Both the position numbers and the translations under genes were made by a program. From NCBI GenBank assembly GCA_026182355.1, contig JAPFBL010000939.1, positions 1 through 64,000 on the forward strand: DNA of 64,000 nucleotides. The letters run 5' to 3'. Positions 1 through 9,498 of the stretch are shown piece after piece (the first letter of the stretch is position 1; each line of letters starts with the position of its first letter). Under the pieces are notes generated by a model, which was given only the letters and a program-made list of their open reading frames with translations, was not told the origin of the DNA and did no database searches. Origin of the DNA: Hermatobates lingyangjiaoensis. Lineage: Eukaryota; Arthropoda; Insecta; Hemiptera; Hermatobatidae.

Positions 1-210
1 TTTTATTGCGGCCGTTGTTACTTGAAAGTATTAGTTTGTTTTATTTTCTTATTTTTTGTCTTGTATATTTATATATATAATTTATTTTTTTTATAAAAAG
101 GAAGAGGAAGAGGTTCCACTCTTTTGTACTTTTTCTTATTTAGAAAAATTTGTAAAATTTTAGAAATTTTTATAAAAATTAAAAATAAAAATTTTAAAAT
201 ATATATTAAT
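1..210. other. AT-rich sequence without a gene
   Basis: Low-complexity A/T-rich DNA with T and A runs. No coding frame, RNA gene or repeat unit is recognised before the F1 fold-back begins. Confidence 0.5.
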
Positions 211-405
211 AAAGATTTCACATAAACACGTGAAACAACAATCAATGATCAAACCACAATAAGAAAAGGGAAAACAAGACTAAGATCTTTCAACCTAACA
301 AGCGGTCTTCGTCAGGTTTGGGGTTTTTGAATCTGACGAAGACCGCTTGTTACGGTTGAAAGATATTAGTCTTGTTTTCCCATTTCTTATTGTGGTTTGA
401 TCATT
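211..405. mobile_element. F1 fold-back element (PLE 3'-end type), inverted pair
   Basis: The left arm runs from AAAGATTTCACATAAACACG through ATGATCAAACCACAATAAG to the motif TCTTCGTCAG. The right arm from about 333 is its reverse complement and ends TTGTGGTTTGATCATT. The right arm holds an HHR-like core (CTGACGA at 333-339, then GAA before AGATAT). The stem III palindrome is AGATAT here instead of the AGATCT seen in most F1 copies, so this copy is probably decayed. Confidence 0.8.
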
Positions 406-420
406 AAGAATTATTTTATG

Positions 421-576
421 TGGCCAGGTTAGCTCAGTGGTTATCGTTATTCACATGTCATATACGTTTACATGAGAGGTGAATACATTTGAGTACGTTG
501 TCCCTTAAGGAGGGGTCGTTAAGACGTCGGTCCCGAGCCTGACGCTGTCCGCTACTCATTAAAGTGTTTTTAACTC
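421..576 (+). mobile_element. tRNA-derived SINE, diverged 5' part
   Basis: GGCCAGGTTAGCTCAGTGG matches the A-box end of the full SINE at 10354. It is followed by the conserved GAGGTGAATA and GTCGGTCCCGAGCCTG blocks. The B-box stretch is lost (replaced by TTATTCACATGTCATATACG) and the 3' third is missing. Confidence 0.75.
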
Positions 577-730
577 CCAGAGAATCGGTTCCAAAAAAAA
601 AAAAGTTATTTGTGAGTTATGTGTTTAAATTATACTCCATTTTTGCCAAACGTTCCGACTTAATATTTACTTCTTCAAGGAGCCAAAGGAGAGTCTGAAG
701 ACAACAAAAAAAAAAAAGTAGAAATAAGTG

Positions 731-768
731 TTTTGAGGCCTTTTAATTTATGTTATCAGAGAGTAAAC
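731..768 (-). ncRNA. Decayed F3-type hammerhead motif (left border of minisatellite)
   Basis: On the minus strand: ACTCT, CTGATAA (core with one change, G8 to A), CATAAATT, AAA, AGGCCT, C. It matches the intact copy at 5022-5056 arm for arm and forms the inverted left border of the array at 777-1600. Confidence 0.55.
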
Positions 769-776
769 AAAATAAC

Positions 777-1600
777 GACTCAGTTGTTACCTGTTACCTG
801 TTGTTACCAAGTAACAACTCAGTTGTTACCTGTTACCTGTTGTTACCAAATAACAACTCAGTTGTTACCTGTTGTTACCAAGTAACAACTCAGTTGTTAC
901 CTGTTGTTACCAAGTAACAACTCAGTTGTTACCTGTTGTTACCAAATAACAACTCAGTTGTTACCTGTTACCTGTTGTTACCAAGTAACAACTCAGTTGT
1001 TACCTGTTACCTGTTGTTACCAAATAACAACTCAGTTGTTACCTGTTGTTACCAAGTAACAACTCAGTTGTTACCTGTTACCTGTTACCTGTTGTTACCA
1101 AATAACAACTCAGTTGTTACCTGTTACCTGTTGTTACCAAGTAACAACTCAGTTGTTGGCTGTTACCTGTTGTTACCAAGGAACAACTCAGTTGTTACCT
1201 GTTACCTGTTGTTACCAAGTAACAACTCAGTTGTTACCTGTTGTTACCAAGTAACAACTCAGTTGTTACCTGTTACCTGTTGTTACCAAGTAACAACTCA
1301 GTTGTTACCTGTTACCTGTTGTTACCAAGTAACAACTCAGTTGTTACCTGTTACCTGTTGTTACCAAGTAACAACTCAGTTGTTACCTGTTACCTGTTGT
1401 TACCAATAACAACTCAGTTGTTACTGTTACCGTTGTTACCAAGTAACACTCAGTTGTTACCTGTTGTTACCAAGTAACAACTCAGTTGTTACCTGTTACC
1501 TGTTGTTACCAAGTAACAACTCAGTTGTTACCTGTTACCTGTTGTTACCAAGTAACAACTCAGTTGTTACCTGTTACCTGATGTTAACAACTCAGTTGTT
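777..1600. repeat. 32/39-bp minisatellite with a perfect 19-bp palindrome in each unit
   Basis: More than 20 units of GTTGTTACCAAGTAACAACT followed by CAGTTGTTACCTG, with or without an extra GTTACCT (32- or 39-bp units). Each unit holds GTAACAACT-C-AGTTGTTAC, a perfect palindrome around one base. Long forward frames rich in LLPSNNSVVTCY exist only because the unit lacks stops; I do not call a protein. Both borders carry inverted F3-type hammerhead remnants, so the array appears to have grown from the centre of a fold-back. Confidence 0.9.
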
Positions 1601-1606
1601 AGCTTG

Positions 1607-1650
1607 TTTCCTCTGTGATGACATAAATTGAAAAAAATCAGAGCATTTAT
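1607..1650 (+). ncRNA. Decayed F3-type hammerhead motif (right border of minisatellite)
   Basis: CTCT, GTGATGA, CATAAATT, GAA, C, AGAGC in order. Stem I (CTCT/AGAG) is kept, but the first core base and the stem III palindrome are lost. It is the partner of the inverted motif at 731-768. Confidence 0.5.
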
Positions 1651-1792
1651 TTCTATTGTTTTTCTTTTTCTATTGTGATCTTCTTCCTAAATGCCAGATT
1701 TTTTTTGGTTTTTATTACCATAATTTTAATTCTTTATATTTTAAAAAAATTTCTTAACAAACCGCAGATGACCGCATTTCATTCTTCAAAAG

Positions 1793-2175
1793 ACCACATG
1801 CGACTATAAGGTAGGATCCCCATAGTCACATAGTCACAAAGACACATGCGACCACATGCTGTAGGATCCCCATAGTCACATAGTCACAAAGACACATGCG
1901 ACCACATGCTGTAGGATCCCCATAGTCACATAGTCACAAAGACACATGCGACCACATGCTGTAGGATCCCCATAGTCACATAGTCACAAAGACACATGCG
2001 ACCACATGCTGTAGGATCCCCATAGTCACATAGTCACAAAGACACATGCGACCACATGCTGTAGGATCCCCATAGTCACATAGTCACAAAGACACATGTG
2101 ACCACATGCTGTAGGATCCCCATAGTCACATAGTCACAAAGACACATGCGACCACATGCTGTAGGATCCCCATAC
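1793..2175. repeat. 50-bp minisatellite, about 7.5 copies
   Basis: GTAGGATCCC recurs at 1861, 1911, 1961, 2011, 2061, 2111 and 2161, exactly 50 bp apart, with a first copy near 1811. Each unit holds an internal duplication, CATAGTCA-CATAGTCA. Units are nearly identical (one G/T change near 2099), so the expansion is recent. Any BamHI cut (GGATCC) would give a 50-bp ladder. Confidence 0.95.
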
Positions 2176-2274
2176 CTGGACTAGACTGTCGAGAAAAAGT
2201 TTTGACCAATTAAGATTGTTGGTTCCGTTAAATGATGTAAATTCCATTTTCTTATTAAAAAAAATCATATTTCT

Positions 2275-2390
2275 GCCCTATGAAAAATGTTATAAAATAA
2301 AACCAAAACGTTGGCAACAAAAGTTTGATTTTTGAACCTAGTAAATTGACCGAATATTGATTATATGTCTAAGAATTTGAAAACATTACA
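2275..2390 (+). mobile_element. F4 element fragment, diverged
   Basis: CCCTATGAAAAATG, then AAAACGTTGGCAAC, then TTTGAACC and TGACCGAATATTGATTA match the F4 order seen at 54.7 and 57.4 kb. The stems are eroded. No inverted partner is present. Confidence 0.6.
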
Positions 2391-2637
2391 GTATTTGAGA
2401 CATCAAGAAGTAATAACAGTAAAATTTTTGGGCTACTAGACAATATATTATATTCATGATTATTGTTTTTTTTTTAAAAAAGAAATAAAACAGTATGTGT
2501 CAATCCCAGGTTTCCTAAATCAGACAAGATGGTATATTAAAAAGGTTAAAGCGTAGGAAAGGACTAATGTACAGAAAGGGATGTTTGGGGAAACAAAGTA
2601 CTCGTAGTACAGTAAGAAAGAGTAAAAAAACTATCCG

Positions 2638-2950
2638 CTAGCTGTCAACCCTCTTAGATGAGGCTATTACCATCGTAACGAAAGTATCAAGTTTGAAAAG
2701 ACCGTTACTAATGTTTATAATATTTGATCTATTAAATTTAATTCGAGACGATTCAATAATATTTCTTAACAACATTGATTTTTCATAGGTAATAAATTTA
2801 GCTCCTGTCCAATCAATATGATGATGTTCATTTTTTATATGCAAGAATACGGCACTACTTTTTCTCCTGTCTACTTACGTTGTATTGGTGTTGTTTTACA
2901 CGTGTCTTTAATGATTTACCAGTTTGACCAATATAAATTTTATGGCAATT
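2638..2950 (-). pseudogene. PLE GIY-YIG endonuclease domain, frameshifted
   Basis: On the minus strand the frame entering near 2950 reads CHKIYIGQTGKSLKTRVKQ, the GIY-YIG catalytic start (Y-I-G, then a basic R-x-K-Q-H helix), and stops at EKK near 2860. A one-base shift then gives AVFLHIKNEHHHIDW and continues to a stop at 2638, through RNIIESSRIKF, the position of the conserved glutamate and the E-S-A-L-I signature of the family. GIY-YIG nicks DNA for target-primed reverse transcription in Penelope-like elements. No reverse transcriptase is found upstream. A closely related but less damaged domain lies at 54845-55232. The pseudogene call is firm because of the frameshift; family assignment rests on the motifs. 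Confidence 0.8.
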
Positions 2951-3813
2951 TATTCTTTACATCGATTTTTCATGGGTAATAAATCTTCTTAACCCCTCAC
3001 CAGATGTTTCTGCATCTTCAGGCAATACCATAGAATACACAGAAATTTTAAAGAAAAAAAAATTATATATATAAAACAAAACATTTATTCCGCAATGATT
3101 AGGAAATTTAAGTCAAATAATTGAAAAGTAAACCTCACCAGGAACGGAACATTAGAAAAAAAACTATACAGCATATCAAATATAATAATAAAATTAAATA
3201 AAATAATTAAATATAAAACATATTAAATTTGTATGAAAATGTTTAATAAAAAATAATTAACTTAAATATCATATTTATTGTCTTTTAAACAATTATTTGG
3301 AAATAAAAAGAAATACCTTATAACAGCTATTGTTTGAATAAGTATGATCAGGTGTACTTTATTTTTTATTATTTTTTTTGAAAATATAAATTGAAAAGTT
3401 TTATTTCTCTTTTTATCGATTTAAACGAAAAAATAAAATATGTTCTCACTGGGAGCAGGAAAGTAAGGTCATTGTACCAATTAAAGTGAGAGACCTGTTA
3501 TTAGAGCCTTTAAACGAGCAAAGTCGTTTCGTTTTTATATATGAACCTTTGGAATTTAAAAAAAAAGCGTTTTATTTTAATCACTTAGAATTTCTCTTAT
3601 AATGGTAATCATATATATTATACATTAAATGTGTTACATATTTTGTATATTCCTACAATTGGATAGAACGTTTTTTGTATATTATCTATGGTAAAATTTT
3701 AATGTAAATCATGCTAAATTTCATATGTAATATAATTTAAAATGAATTCATATATAAAGTAAAATGTCAATATATAATATATGTCAGAAGTGGTATACGT
3801 TAAATGTTATACT

Positions 3814-3850
<37 letters not shown>

Positions 3851-3852
3851 TG
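2951..3852. other. AT-rich stretch without a gene, ending in (TA)n
   Basis: A/T-rich DNA with no recognised frame. A (TA)n tract lies at about 3820-3845. The CTCACTGGGAGCAGG area near 3446 is slightly richer in GC but not recognised. Confidence 0.5.
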
Positions 3853-3970
3853 ACACAAAGAACACTTAGAAATGAAACAGAAACTCACTACTATATTTCG
3901 ATGTCCTCTTCATCAGGAAGATAGAGGATAGTCGAAGGAAGGATAGATAGGATAGAGGAAGATATTGTAT
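3853..3970 (-). mobile_element. F5-like PLE 3'-end fragment with decayed hammerhead
   Basis: The minus strand reads CTTC, CTGATGA, AGAGGACATC, GAA, ATAT, A. The core is intact and ATAT is the stem III palindrome usual for F5, but stem I pairs for one base only. The matching plus-strand copy is at 16930-17055. Confidence 0.6.
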
Positions 3971-4002
3971 ATATATATATATATATATATAATTATATAA
4001 AT

Positions 4003-4155
4003 TTCCTCATTAAAGCTGCCAACATTAAGTTTAGTATGTTTTCCTACATACCTTTTCAAGGTTTCGAATGCTTCTTTTCCATCTTTGTGGTAAACTTAAT
4101 GTTGGCAAGATCTTTAATGAGGTATGTTTAAAAGAAGGTCTGCTCCCAAAGTATA

Positions 4156-4160
<5 letters not shown>
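4003..4160. mobile_element. PLE N-terminal coding fragments in inverted pair, cut at (TA)n
   Basis: The minus arm (about 4095 to 4003) codes for RWKRSIRNLEKVCRK. The plus arm (from about 4088) codes for LNVGKIFNEVCLKEGLLP, then KYTN, and runs straight into (TA)n at the next codon. The same protein piece occurs at 43690-43863 (KIFNE, EGLLPKYTN). These are the start of a PLE open reading frame, before the reverse transcriptase domain; the rest is absent. Confidence 0.7.
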
Positions 4161-4187
<27 letters not shown>

Positions 4188-4194
<7 letters not shown>

Positions 4195-4400
4195 CTATAT
4201 AGACAAAGAAACATAGAGAAATCAAAATATATATCTCCAAACGGTTGGAGACCGTCTCTGAACCCGTGCGCTTGGTTTTCCTCTCTTATCTCTCCTGAAG
4301 ACTGTTCAAACCGAAAATTAGAGACTGTAAGTGTGTTCTTTTGATTTCTCTATGTTTCTTTGTCTATATTGAACTATATTTATCCGTTTTGGATCGTATT
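4188..4400. mobile_element. F2 fold-back element
   Basis: The left arm (TTCTATATAGACAAAGAAACATAG onward) and right arm (through GTAAGTGTGTTCTTTTGATT) are inverted copies. The right arm has stem I TCTC at 4291-4294, CTGAAGA at 4295-4301, GAA, AATT and GAGA. One stem II base differs (TGTT/AACC instead of GGTT/AACC). The arms are set between (TA)n tracts. Confidence 0.8.
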
Positions 4401-4432
4401 TACAACGAAAAAGAATATATATATATATATAT

Positions 4433-4860
4433 ATAATGAATAAATAACGCCCCATATTTGGCTTGTATCTGTTTCTTACACAATTTCTCCAGTTTCCGGA
4501 ATTCCTTCCTCGTCTCTTCATTAAAACTATAAAGCTTATCACCAATATTGCTAGTCGACATGTTTCGAATGTACCACATTCATCATCAGGACAATAATGA
4601 GAATAATAGTAGGATTATTCTACTAATTATCTACTAACAATCCTACTATTATTCTCATTATTATCCTGATGATGAATGTGGTATATTCGAAACATGTCGA
4701 CTAGCAATATTGGTGATAAGGTTTATAGTTTTAATGAAGAGACGAGGAAGGAATTCCGGAAACTAGAGAAATTGTGTAAGAAACAGATACAAGCCAAATA
4801 TGGGCGTTATTTAACAATATATGTTTAAATGAAGGACTGCTTCCAACTTTTACAAATATA
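4433..4860. mobile_element. F9 fold-back: PLE 3' end plus N-terminal coding piece
   Basis: Inverted arms meet near 4615. The plus arm holds an HHR, then a frame reading EFRKLEKLCKKQIQAKYGR, a one-base shift, ICLNEGLLPTFTN, then (TA)n at about 4857. The minus arm carries the same N-terminal piece but breaks into (TA)n earlier, after the GRYLF codons near 4433. The order 3' end then N-terminus is what a head-to-tail PLE junction (pseudo-LTR) would give. No RT or endonuclease remains. Confidence 0.75.
4664..4700 (+). ncRNA. Hammerhead ribozyme motif, F9
   Basis: CTGATGA (4666-4672), one extra T, stem II GAATGT/ATATTC (4674-4679 with 4683-4688, one G-U pair), GAA (4689-4691), palindrome ACATGT (4692-4697), cleavage base C at 4698. 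Stem I pairs for two bases only (TC/GA), so activity is doubtful. Confidence 0.65.
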
Positions 4861-4944
4861 TATATATATATATGCAGAAAAATCACAATAAATAAGCAGG
4901 TGATGCAAACTATGAAATTAAACAACAAAGAAAAAAAAGAAAAC

Positions 4945-5070
4945 AATAGAATAAATTTCTATCATCAGAGAGCAAACAAAGAAAGAACTAAGAAGATAAC
5001 ATGTTAGTTCTTACTTTGTTTGCTCTCTGATGACATAAATGGAAAGGCCTCAGAGCATCTTATGTGTATA
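4945..5070. mobile_element. F3-variant fold-back element
   Basis: ATCATCAGAGAGCAAACAAAG on the left is the reverse complement of CTTTGTTTGCTCTCTGATGA on the right, with GAACTAAG and a central AACATGTT between. Only a short left arm is kept, while the right arm extends through the full HHR to a (TA)n tract. Confidence 0.8.
5022..5056 (+). ncRNA. Hammerhead ribozyme motif, F3 variant, fully canonical
   Basis: Stem I GCTCT (5022-5026) pairs with AGAGC (5052-5056). Core CTGATGA (5027-5033). Stem II CAT-AA-ATG (5034-5041). GAA (5042-5044). Stem III palindrome AGGCCT (5045-5050). Cleavage base C at 5051. All conserved positions of a type I hammerhead are met with no extra base. The self-complementary stem III suggests cleavage as a dimer or in tandem transcripts. 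Confidence 0.8.
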
Positions 5071-5146
5071 CATATTACATATATATATATAATTATAATA
5101 TAATATAATATATATTAATATATAATATATATATATATATATATAA

Positions 5147-5373
5147 AAAGATTTCACATAAACACGGTGAAACAAAAATCAATGATCAAACCACAATAAG
5201 AAATGGGAAAACAAGACTAAAATCTTTCAACCGTAACAAGCGGTCTTCGTCAGAGTCAAAAACCCAACTGTTTTAAAATGTGTTTTAAATGTGTTTTAAA
5301 TTTGACGAAGACCGCTTGTTACGGTTGAAAGATCTTAGTCTTGTTTTCCCATTTCTTATTGTGGTTTGATCAT
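5147..5373. mobile_element. F1 fold-back element
   Basis: The left arm from AAAGATTTCACATAAACACG matches the consensus to AAAACCCAACTG. The loop is a short TTTAAATGTGTTTTAAA duplication. The right arm from GACGAAGACCGCTTGTTACG to TTTGATCAT is intact, with AGATCT before TAGTC. Both ends abut (TA)n. Confidence 0.85.
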
Positions 5374-6339
5374 ATATATATATATATATACCATGATAAA
5401 CGAAAAACTGTCCGGCAGGACAGATAACACTTAAAATAAACAGTGACACCTAGACTGAAACATAACAAAAGACTCATTTTAAAATATGTCGACCGTAATA
5501 TACTTATCAATTCTTTATTTTTTTTTAAAACGTTCAGTGGAGCTAAGGAAACGACACATTAAATTATTCATTGATAATTAATAATTTTTTTTTATTTTCT
5601 TTCCAACATCAAGATAGCTTTTGAATATGAAGGGACATTTTCTTTAAATTATTCCCAGTTTCTGATGATATTGATGTGACAAAAGTACTTTTAAGAAAAG
5701 TTGTATAACATAATACTATGCTTTAACTTATCGGTTTTAAAAATTTTTATTAATATATTTGGTATAATTAAAAAAATAAATATTACAGTTCCTTGAATAA
5801 TCTACATTTACTTTAAACTATACATCAACCATCTATGTGGTTATCTTCAAAATTATAATATTAAGGTGATTTTTTTAATAATTTTTATTGTAATTATAAT
5901 TTATAATATTTGTAAATAGGTTTGTATTTTATAGGTTTATTATAATAGTAGGAATAAGCTTATTTATAAATGATGGCCTTTTATTATAAGAAAAAGAAGG
6001 GTTATTTATTATAATAGTACGAATAGATTTGTATTTTGAGGGTGGTATATTATAATAGACAGGGAGAGATACAGAGTGGAAATGTTTTTGGGCTCTACCC
6101 TGTCCAACTCATACGGTAGAGTACTGGAAAAAGTCAACCTTCCGGCGTTCCTGAGCTACATCCATGCCATAAATAGGGTTAAATCACCCTAGGACATTAC
6201 CTATAGTTTCATGAAATGTATAATGTGTAAGACAACGTCTTACCTAGTTATGTTATATGGGATCTTCATTTCTCTCGGAAATATCATTCGTACCCAGTGT
6301 AACCGTTTCGCGATGTAAATATACTGTTGCGTGAATAGT
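5374..6339. other. AT-rich stretch, no gene seen
   Basis: No coding frame is recognised. A loose repeat of TTATTATAATAGTA-like words with GGTTTGTATTTTATAGG occurs between 5870 and 6060. From 6060 to 6280 the sequence is richer in GC and not recognised. Confidence 0.4.
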
Positions 6340-6490
6340 ATCGAGTTGCCCGCCTCCGCGTGGTCCACCCTGGGCGTCGCCATGTGAACATGGGACGGCT
6401 AAAGGGCAAATCGTAAAAAGACAACCTGACTTGATTTAAAAACGATATGGCCTGAAATATTGGCTTGGTGCGTATAAAGGTCAACACAGG
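6340..6490 (+). mobile_element. Dispersed element X, copy 1
   Basis: CCCTGGGCGTCGCCATGTG through GGCTTGGTGCGTATAAAGG and TCAACACAGG matches the copy at 16682-16801 nearly base for base; related sequence lies at 52.9-53.3 kb. It is GC-rich against its surroundings. No protein and no tRNA boxes were recognised. The copy at 16.7 kb has a target duplication, so I infer a short retroposon. Confidence 0.6.
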
Positions 6491-6566
6491 TATATTATAA
6501 TAGTAAGAATAGACTTGTTTATAAATATATTATAATAAGGTTAAATATTATAATATATTTAAATCA

Positions 6567-7005
6567 TTAGTTGTGCAATCCGTAATTGTGTGGTATTTAC
6601 TCATTCTGAGGTAAAATGGATAAACCAACAAAAGTCTCCACACAAATGAAGTTTTATTCAAAGCGTTTCGAACACTTTGTGTTCATCATCAGGAAGACAC
6701 TATAATACAAATTATATCTAATTAGTTACAAAAATTAGAGTGTAATAATAAAATTCAATTAAGAGAATTCAAGACATACCCAAGGATGTGGACCAACCCG
6801 TCAGTACCACATCCTTGGGTATGTCTTGAATTCTCTTAATTGAATTTTATTATTTCACTCTAATTTTTGTAACTAATTAGGTATAATTTGTATTATAGTG
6901 TCTTCCTGATGATGAACACAAAGTGTTCGAAACGCGTTGAATAAAACTTCATTTGTGTGGAGACTTTTGTTGGTTTATCCATTTTACCTCAGAATGAGAT
7001 GAAGA
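6567..7005. mobile_element. F7 fold-back element (about 440 bp)
   Basis: Arms of about 180 bp meet at 6790-6815 (CAAGGATGTGG and its complement). The left arm starts AATCATTAGTTGTGCAATCC and contains AAATGGATAAACCAACAAAAG; the right arm ends TGGTTTATCCATTTTACC. A shorter copy of the same element interrupts the array at 12939-13091. The right arm carries a complete HHR; the left one has AAGCGT in place of the palindrome ACGCGT. Confidence 0.85.
6903..6941 (+). ncRNA. Hammerhead ribozyme motif, F7
   Basis: Stem I TTC (6903-6905) with GAA (6939-6941). CTGATGA (6906-6912), one extra T, stem II GAACAC-AAA-GTGTTC (6914-6928, six pairs), GAA (6929-6931), palindrome ACGCGT (6932-6937), cleavage base T. 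The extra base between the core and stem II is shared with most families here and departs from the textbook motif. Confidence 0.75.
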
Positions 7006-7111
7006 TATGTATCTTAAAGCTGGTTTATTATAATAAAACGAATTAATTTGTTTTTTAATGTTTTTTTTTTTTAATGTTTTTTAATGTTTTTTAATGTTGT
7101 TTAACTTGTAA

Positions 7112-7295
7112 GATGTCAGGTACGATGTTATAAAGTTTATAAAGATCTCTACTTTAAATAAACTTCAGTTAGGCAAAGTTTAGAACTGGTAATTCAAATC
7201 TATCTTTATTGTGTGGTATAGGCTCTGTGTTACAAGGTGCTAATGTTTGGCTTATATGTGTTCCCTTGTTGAGATTGCTCCTGCAACATAACTTT
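7112..7295 (+). mobile_element. tRNA-derived SINE, diverged 3' half
   Basis: GATGTCAGGTACGATG, CAGTTAGGCAAAGTTTAGAA, TTTATTGTGTGGTATA and TGTGTTCCCTTGTTG match the 3' half of the SINE at 10354-10678. The tRNA head is absent. Confidence 0.7.
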
Positions 7296-7339
7296 AACTA
7301 GAGTAAACATGTTTAACGAATACATCACGTCATACAGTC

Positions 7340-7445
7340 TTGCCTAACATCCTCTTGATGGGAGAATGACATCATACAGGCTCGGGACCGACGGCTTAAC
7401 GTTCTCTCCGGAGTAGTAATAGAGTGATTATGCGCCTCTGTCAGC
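7340..7445 (-). mobile_element. SINE fragment (inverted)
   Basis: GACATCATACAGGCTCGGGA then CCGACGGCTTAACG and CTCCGGAG match the middle of the SINE on the minus strand. Both ends are lost. Confidence 0.6.
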
Positions 7446-7860
7446 CTCTAGTACTCAACTCCAACTTTTGACCATTTCGAGGTTACCCTGTTAACCTGCT
7501 ATATGCAGGAGCAAACAAAAGTGGAGGAGAAGGTGACCAGAGGCTGGGCCTGACCACTTTCGTTTCACATCCTTCCTAATCCCCAAATCTTCTCTTATCC
7601 CAGCCTCAATCGAAGGTGTTATGCAATCTGTACCGAAGGATAGATGATACAAGAGTTACTGTTTTACGAACAGAGCCTCAAGGGTACCAGGCGGCCCTCT
7701 TGAGTAAATAACCTTACTCCAGAGCGGACAAAATACGACTCATAGAGCTTTTTTCACTCTATGATACTAAAGAGAAGGAAGTCTGGATACCATCCTCCGG
7801 AAGCGAAGAAGATCTAAAATTGCTAACTAGTGGGAATTAACCTCCCACAAGTTCATCTAA

Positions 7861-8112
7861 GGACTCGAAGAAGACTGTTACGAAGAAGAAGAACAAAAGG
7901 AATTTACTTTCTACCGAATCGTAAGAAGCCTTAATGGAAATTACGATGGTTTATGCAGACTCTGCGAACAAGAAATACCGTTGAACCTGCTGGCTAACTG
8001 TCATGAAAGTTTACTGCACAGAAGTAGGTGTTTCAGGAAACTCAAAAAAAAAAAAAACGATAGAAAAGCTTTTATCGCTGAACCCAGCAAAAGTGCTGAG
8101 CTTCTTGTATGA
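7861..8112 (+). pseudogene. LINE C-terminal zinc-knuckle fragment
   Basis: An open frame of 83 codons without a start reads through FYRIVRSLNGNYDGLCRLCE, with C-x-x-C followed by N-C-H, and ends FIAEPSKSAELLV. This resembles the C-R-x-C ... H-x-x-x-x-C knuckle found after the reverse transcriptase or RNase H of non-LTR retrotransposons, though the E-H-x-L-x-E-C part is changed to NLLANCHE. A run of 14 A in the frame codes for lysines. The GC-richer DNA at 7500-7860 may be a more decayed part of the same element (frames are broken). No poly(A) end is seen. Confidence 0.5.
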
Positions 8113-8235
8113 ATTAGAGCTAAGATCTGGGGTACTTTAGTACAAAGAGGGGGTAGAAGTACAATAGTTTTGAAGCTGTAATGCTACAGCTACTCTCAAA
8201 TTGAAAAAAATAATCCTCTCCAAGGAAAGATTGTG

Positions 8236-8300
8236 TTCAAATTTATTCACCTCTCACATGAATAAATCGTGCGCCAGAGTGGGTAACTTCAGCCTACAAT
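8236..8300 (-). mobile_element. SINE fragment (inverted)
   Basis: ATTTATTCACCTCTCACATG followed by AATAAATCGTG and GAGTGGGTA match the block next to the B box on the minus strand. Confidence 0.55.
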
Positions 8301-8585
8301 ATTAGAAATAGGTAAAACCGTTATACCTCGTAAGATGATCCTAGAGTTGGAGCGCTTTCGGACGTTGTCAATCAAAAATAACTAAATAAAATCAAAGTAA
8401 TTATTATCAGAATAGAAGTGGACTTGACAGAAAACCAACCCCCTTTATAACAGCTCAGTTGGTTTGTTGGGATCGAAGATAGACAATGTCTGAAAGCGCT
8501 CCAACTCCAGGATCATCTTACGAGGTATGAAGGTTTTACCTATATCTAATATAAATCATACTAACCTCATTTGTATTAACAATAT
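8300..8585. mobile_element. F8 fold-back element
   Basis: The left arm ACCTCGTAAGATGATCCTAG to GTTGGAGCGCTTTCGGACG and the right arm CTGAAAGCGCTCCAACTCC to CATCTTACGAGGTATG are inverted copies around TAATTATTATCAGAATAG and AACCAACCCCCTTTATAAC. On the plus strand the right arm has GTTG, then ATCGAAGA in place of CTGAAGA, then GAA, AGCGCT, C and CAAC: hammerhead-like stems with an altered core. Confidence 0.75.
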
Positions 8586-9030
8586 GCATGTATTCAGTCT
8601 TCTAGTCCAAACTGGGGTTTAACACCAATCTAGAATTGAAGACACTTCGTCCATGCCTCTCTGTTCGCTAATCAAAACTATAACCCTTAAAGTTAAAAAA
8701 CAATTCTAAATTCTTTTATTTTGACATTAAAATAATAAACAACAAACGAAAATATAACTCAAATCAAAATAAAATTCATTATCAAAAAAATATTGTCAGT
8801 CAATGATTCAACGAATTATTAAACAGGCCCGCAATTGTTCAGAAACTAATAAGAACAGAAATGGAAACTGGACAAAAATTAACAACAAGAAAATATAAAC
8901 TAAGAAAACAAATTATATAATATTAACTCAGGTCATATGCTATAAAGGAGCTATTTATCAAGAAATGTTAAATAAAATTAACAATTAACAAAACAATAAT
9001 TGGAAATGTTAAAAAATATTGTTAATATAA
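8586..9030. other. AT-rich stretch, no gene seen
   Basis: No frame or repeat is recognised. The TATGCATG word at the left border is shared with other F8 copies. Confidence 0.4.
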
Positions 9031-9498
9031 CAATACTTCATTGACAAACGCTTGACTTGGAATCCCCATACTCGACTGAAAAGACTTGACCTAAAAGGAC
9101 GCTACTTACTACTGTACAGACTCCTCGGAAAACATTCAAAATTGACGCTGCATAACAAAGTGCTGTTATATAAAACATTACTGCGACCGATCTGGACTTA
9201 CGGACTTGAACTATGGGGTTGTGCAAAACCTTCCAACATTTATAAAATACAATCATTGCAATCAAAAATCCTCCGTACTATCACAAATGCTCCTTATTAC
9301 GTAAAAAACTACACCCTTCATAAAGACCTAAAAATTCCATTTATTCAAAACCTAGCCTCTGATCGTTAAAAGTCCTTTCACAACAACCTTTCCTCTCACC
9401 CAAATCCATTAGTACGAATCCTTACTTCCTCCTTACCTTCCCAGAATCCCCAAAGAAGACTCAAGAGAAAATGGCCCAGAGATCTATTATTACAATAA
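9031..9498 (+). pseudogene. Jockey-clade LINE, 3' end of ORF2, one internal stop
   Basis: The frame enters after a stop at 9028 and reads IDKRLTWNPHTRLKRLDLKG, then LYRLLGKHSKLTLHNKVLLY, WTYGLELWGCAKPSN, LQSKILRTITNAPYYVKN, which is the reverse transcriptase thumb and tail of Jockey-like elements. It meets a TAA at 9367 and continues in the same frame with KSFHNNLSSHPNPLVRIL and ends RRLKRKWPRDLLLQ at 9498. A short 3' UTR and A-run (about 9508-9522) follow. The element is 5'-truncated; only about 155 codons remain. Copies of the same clade are at 30972-31166 and 33322-33660. The family call is strong, the element name is not known. Confidence 0.85.

Noticed and set aside
936..1477. Long plus-strand frames in the minisatellite (LLPSNNSVVTCY repeats)
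   Set aside because: All three frames of the 39-bp unit are open in places; the frames start and stop at unit-length changes and no signal or domain is present.
8460..8560. F8 as a standard hammerhead
   Set aside because: Stems and the AGCGCT palindrome fit, but the core reads ATCGAAGA or ATTGAAGA with a bulged stem I, so I list it as hammerhead-like only.
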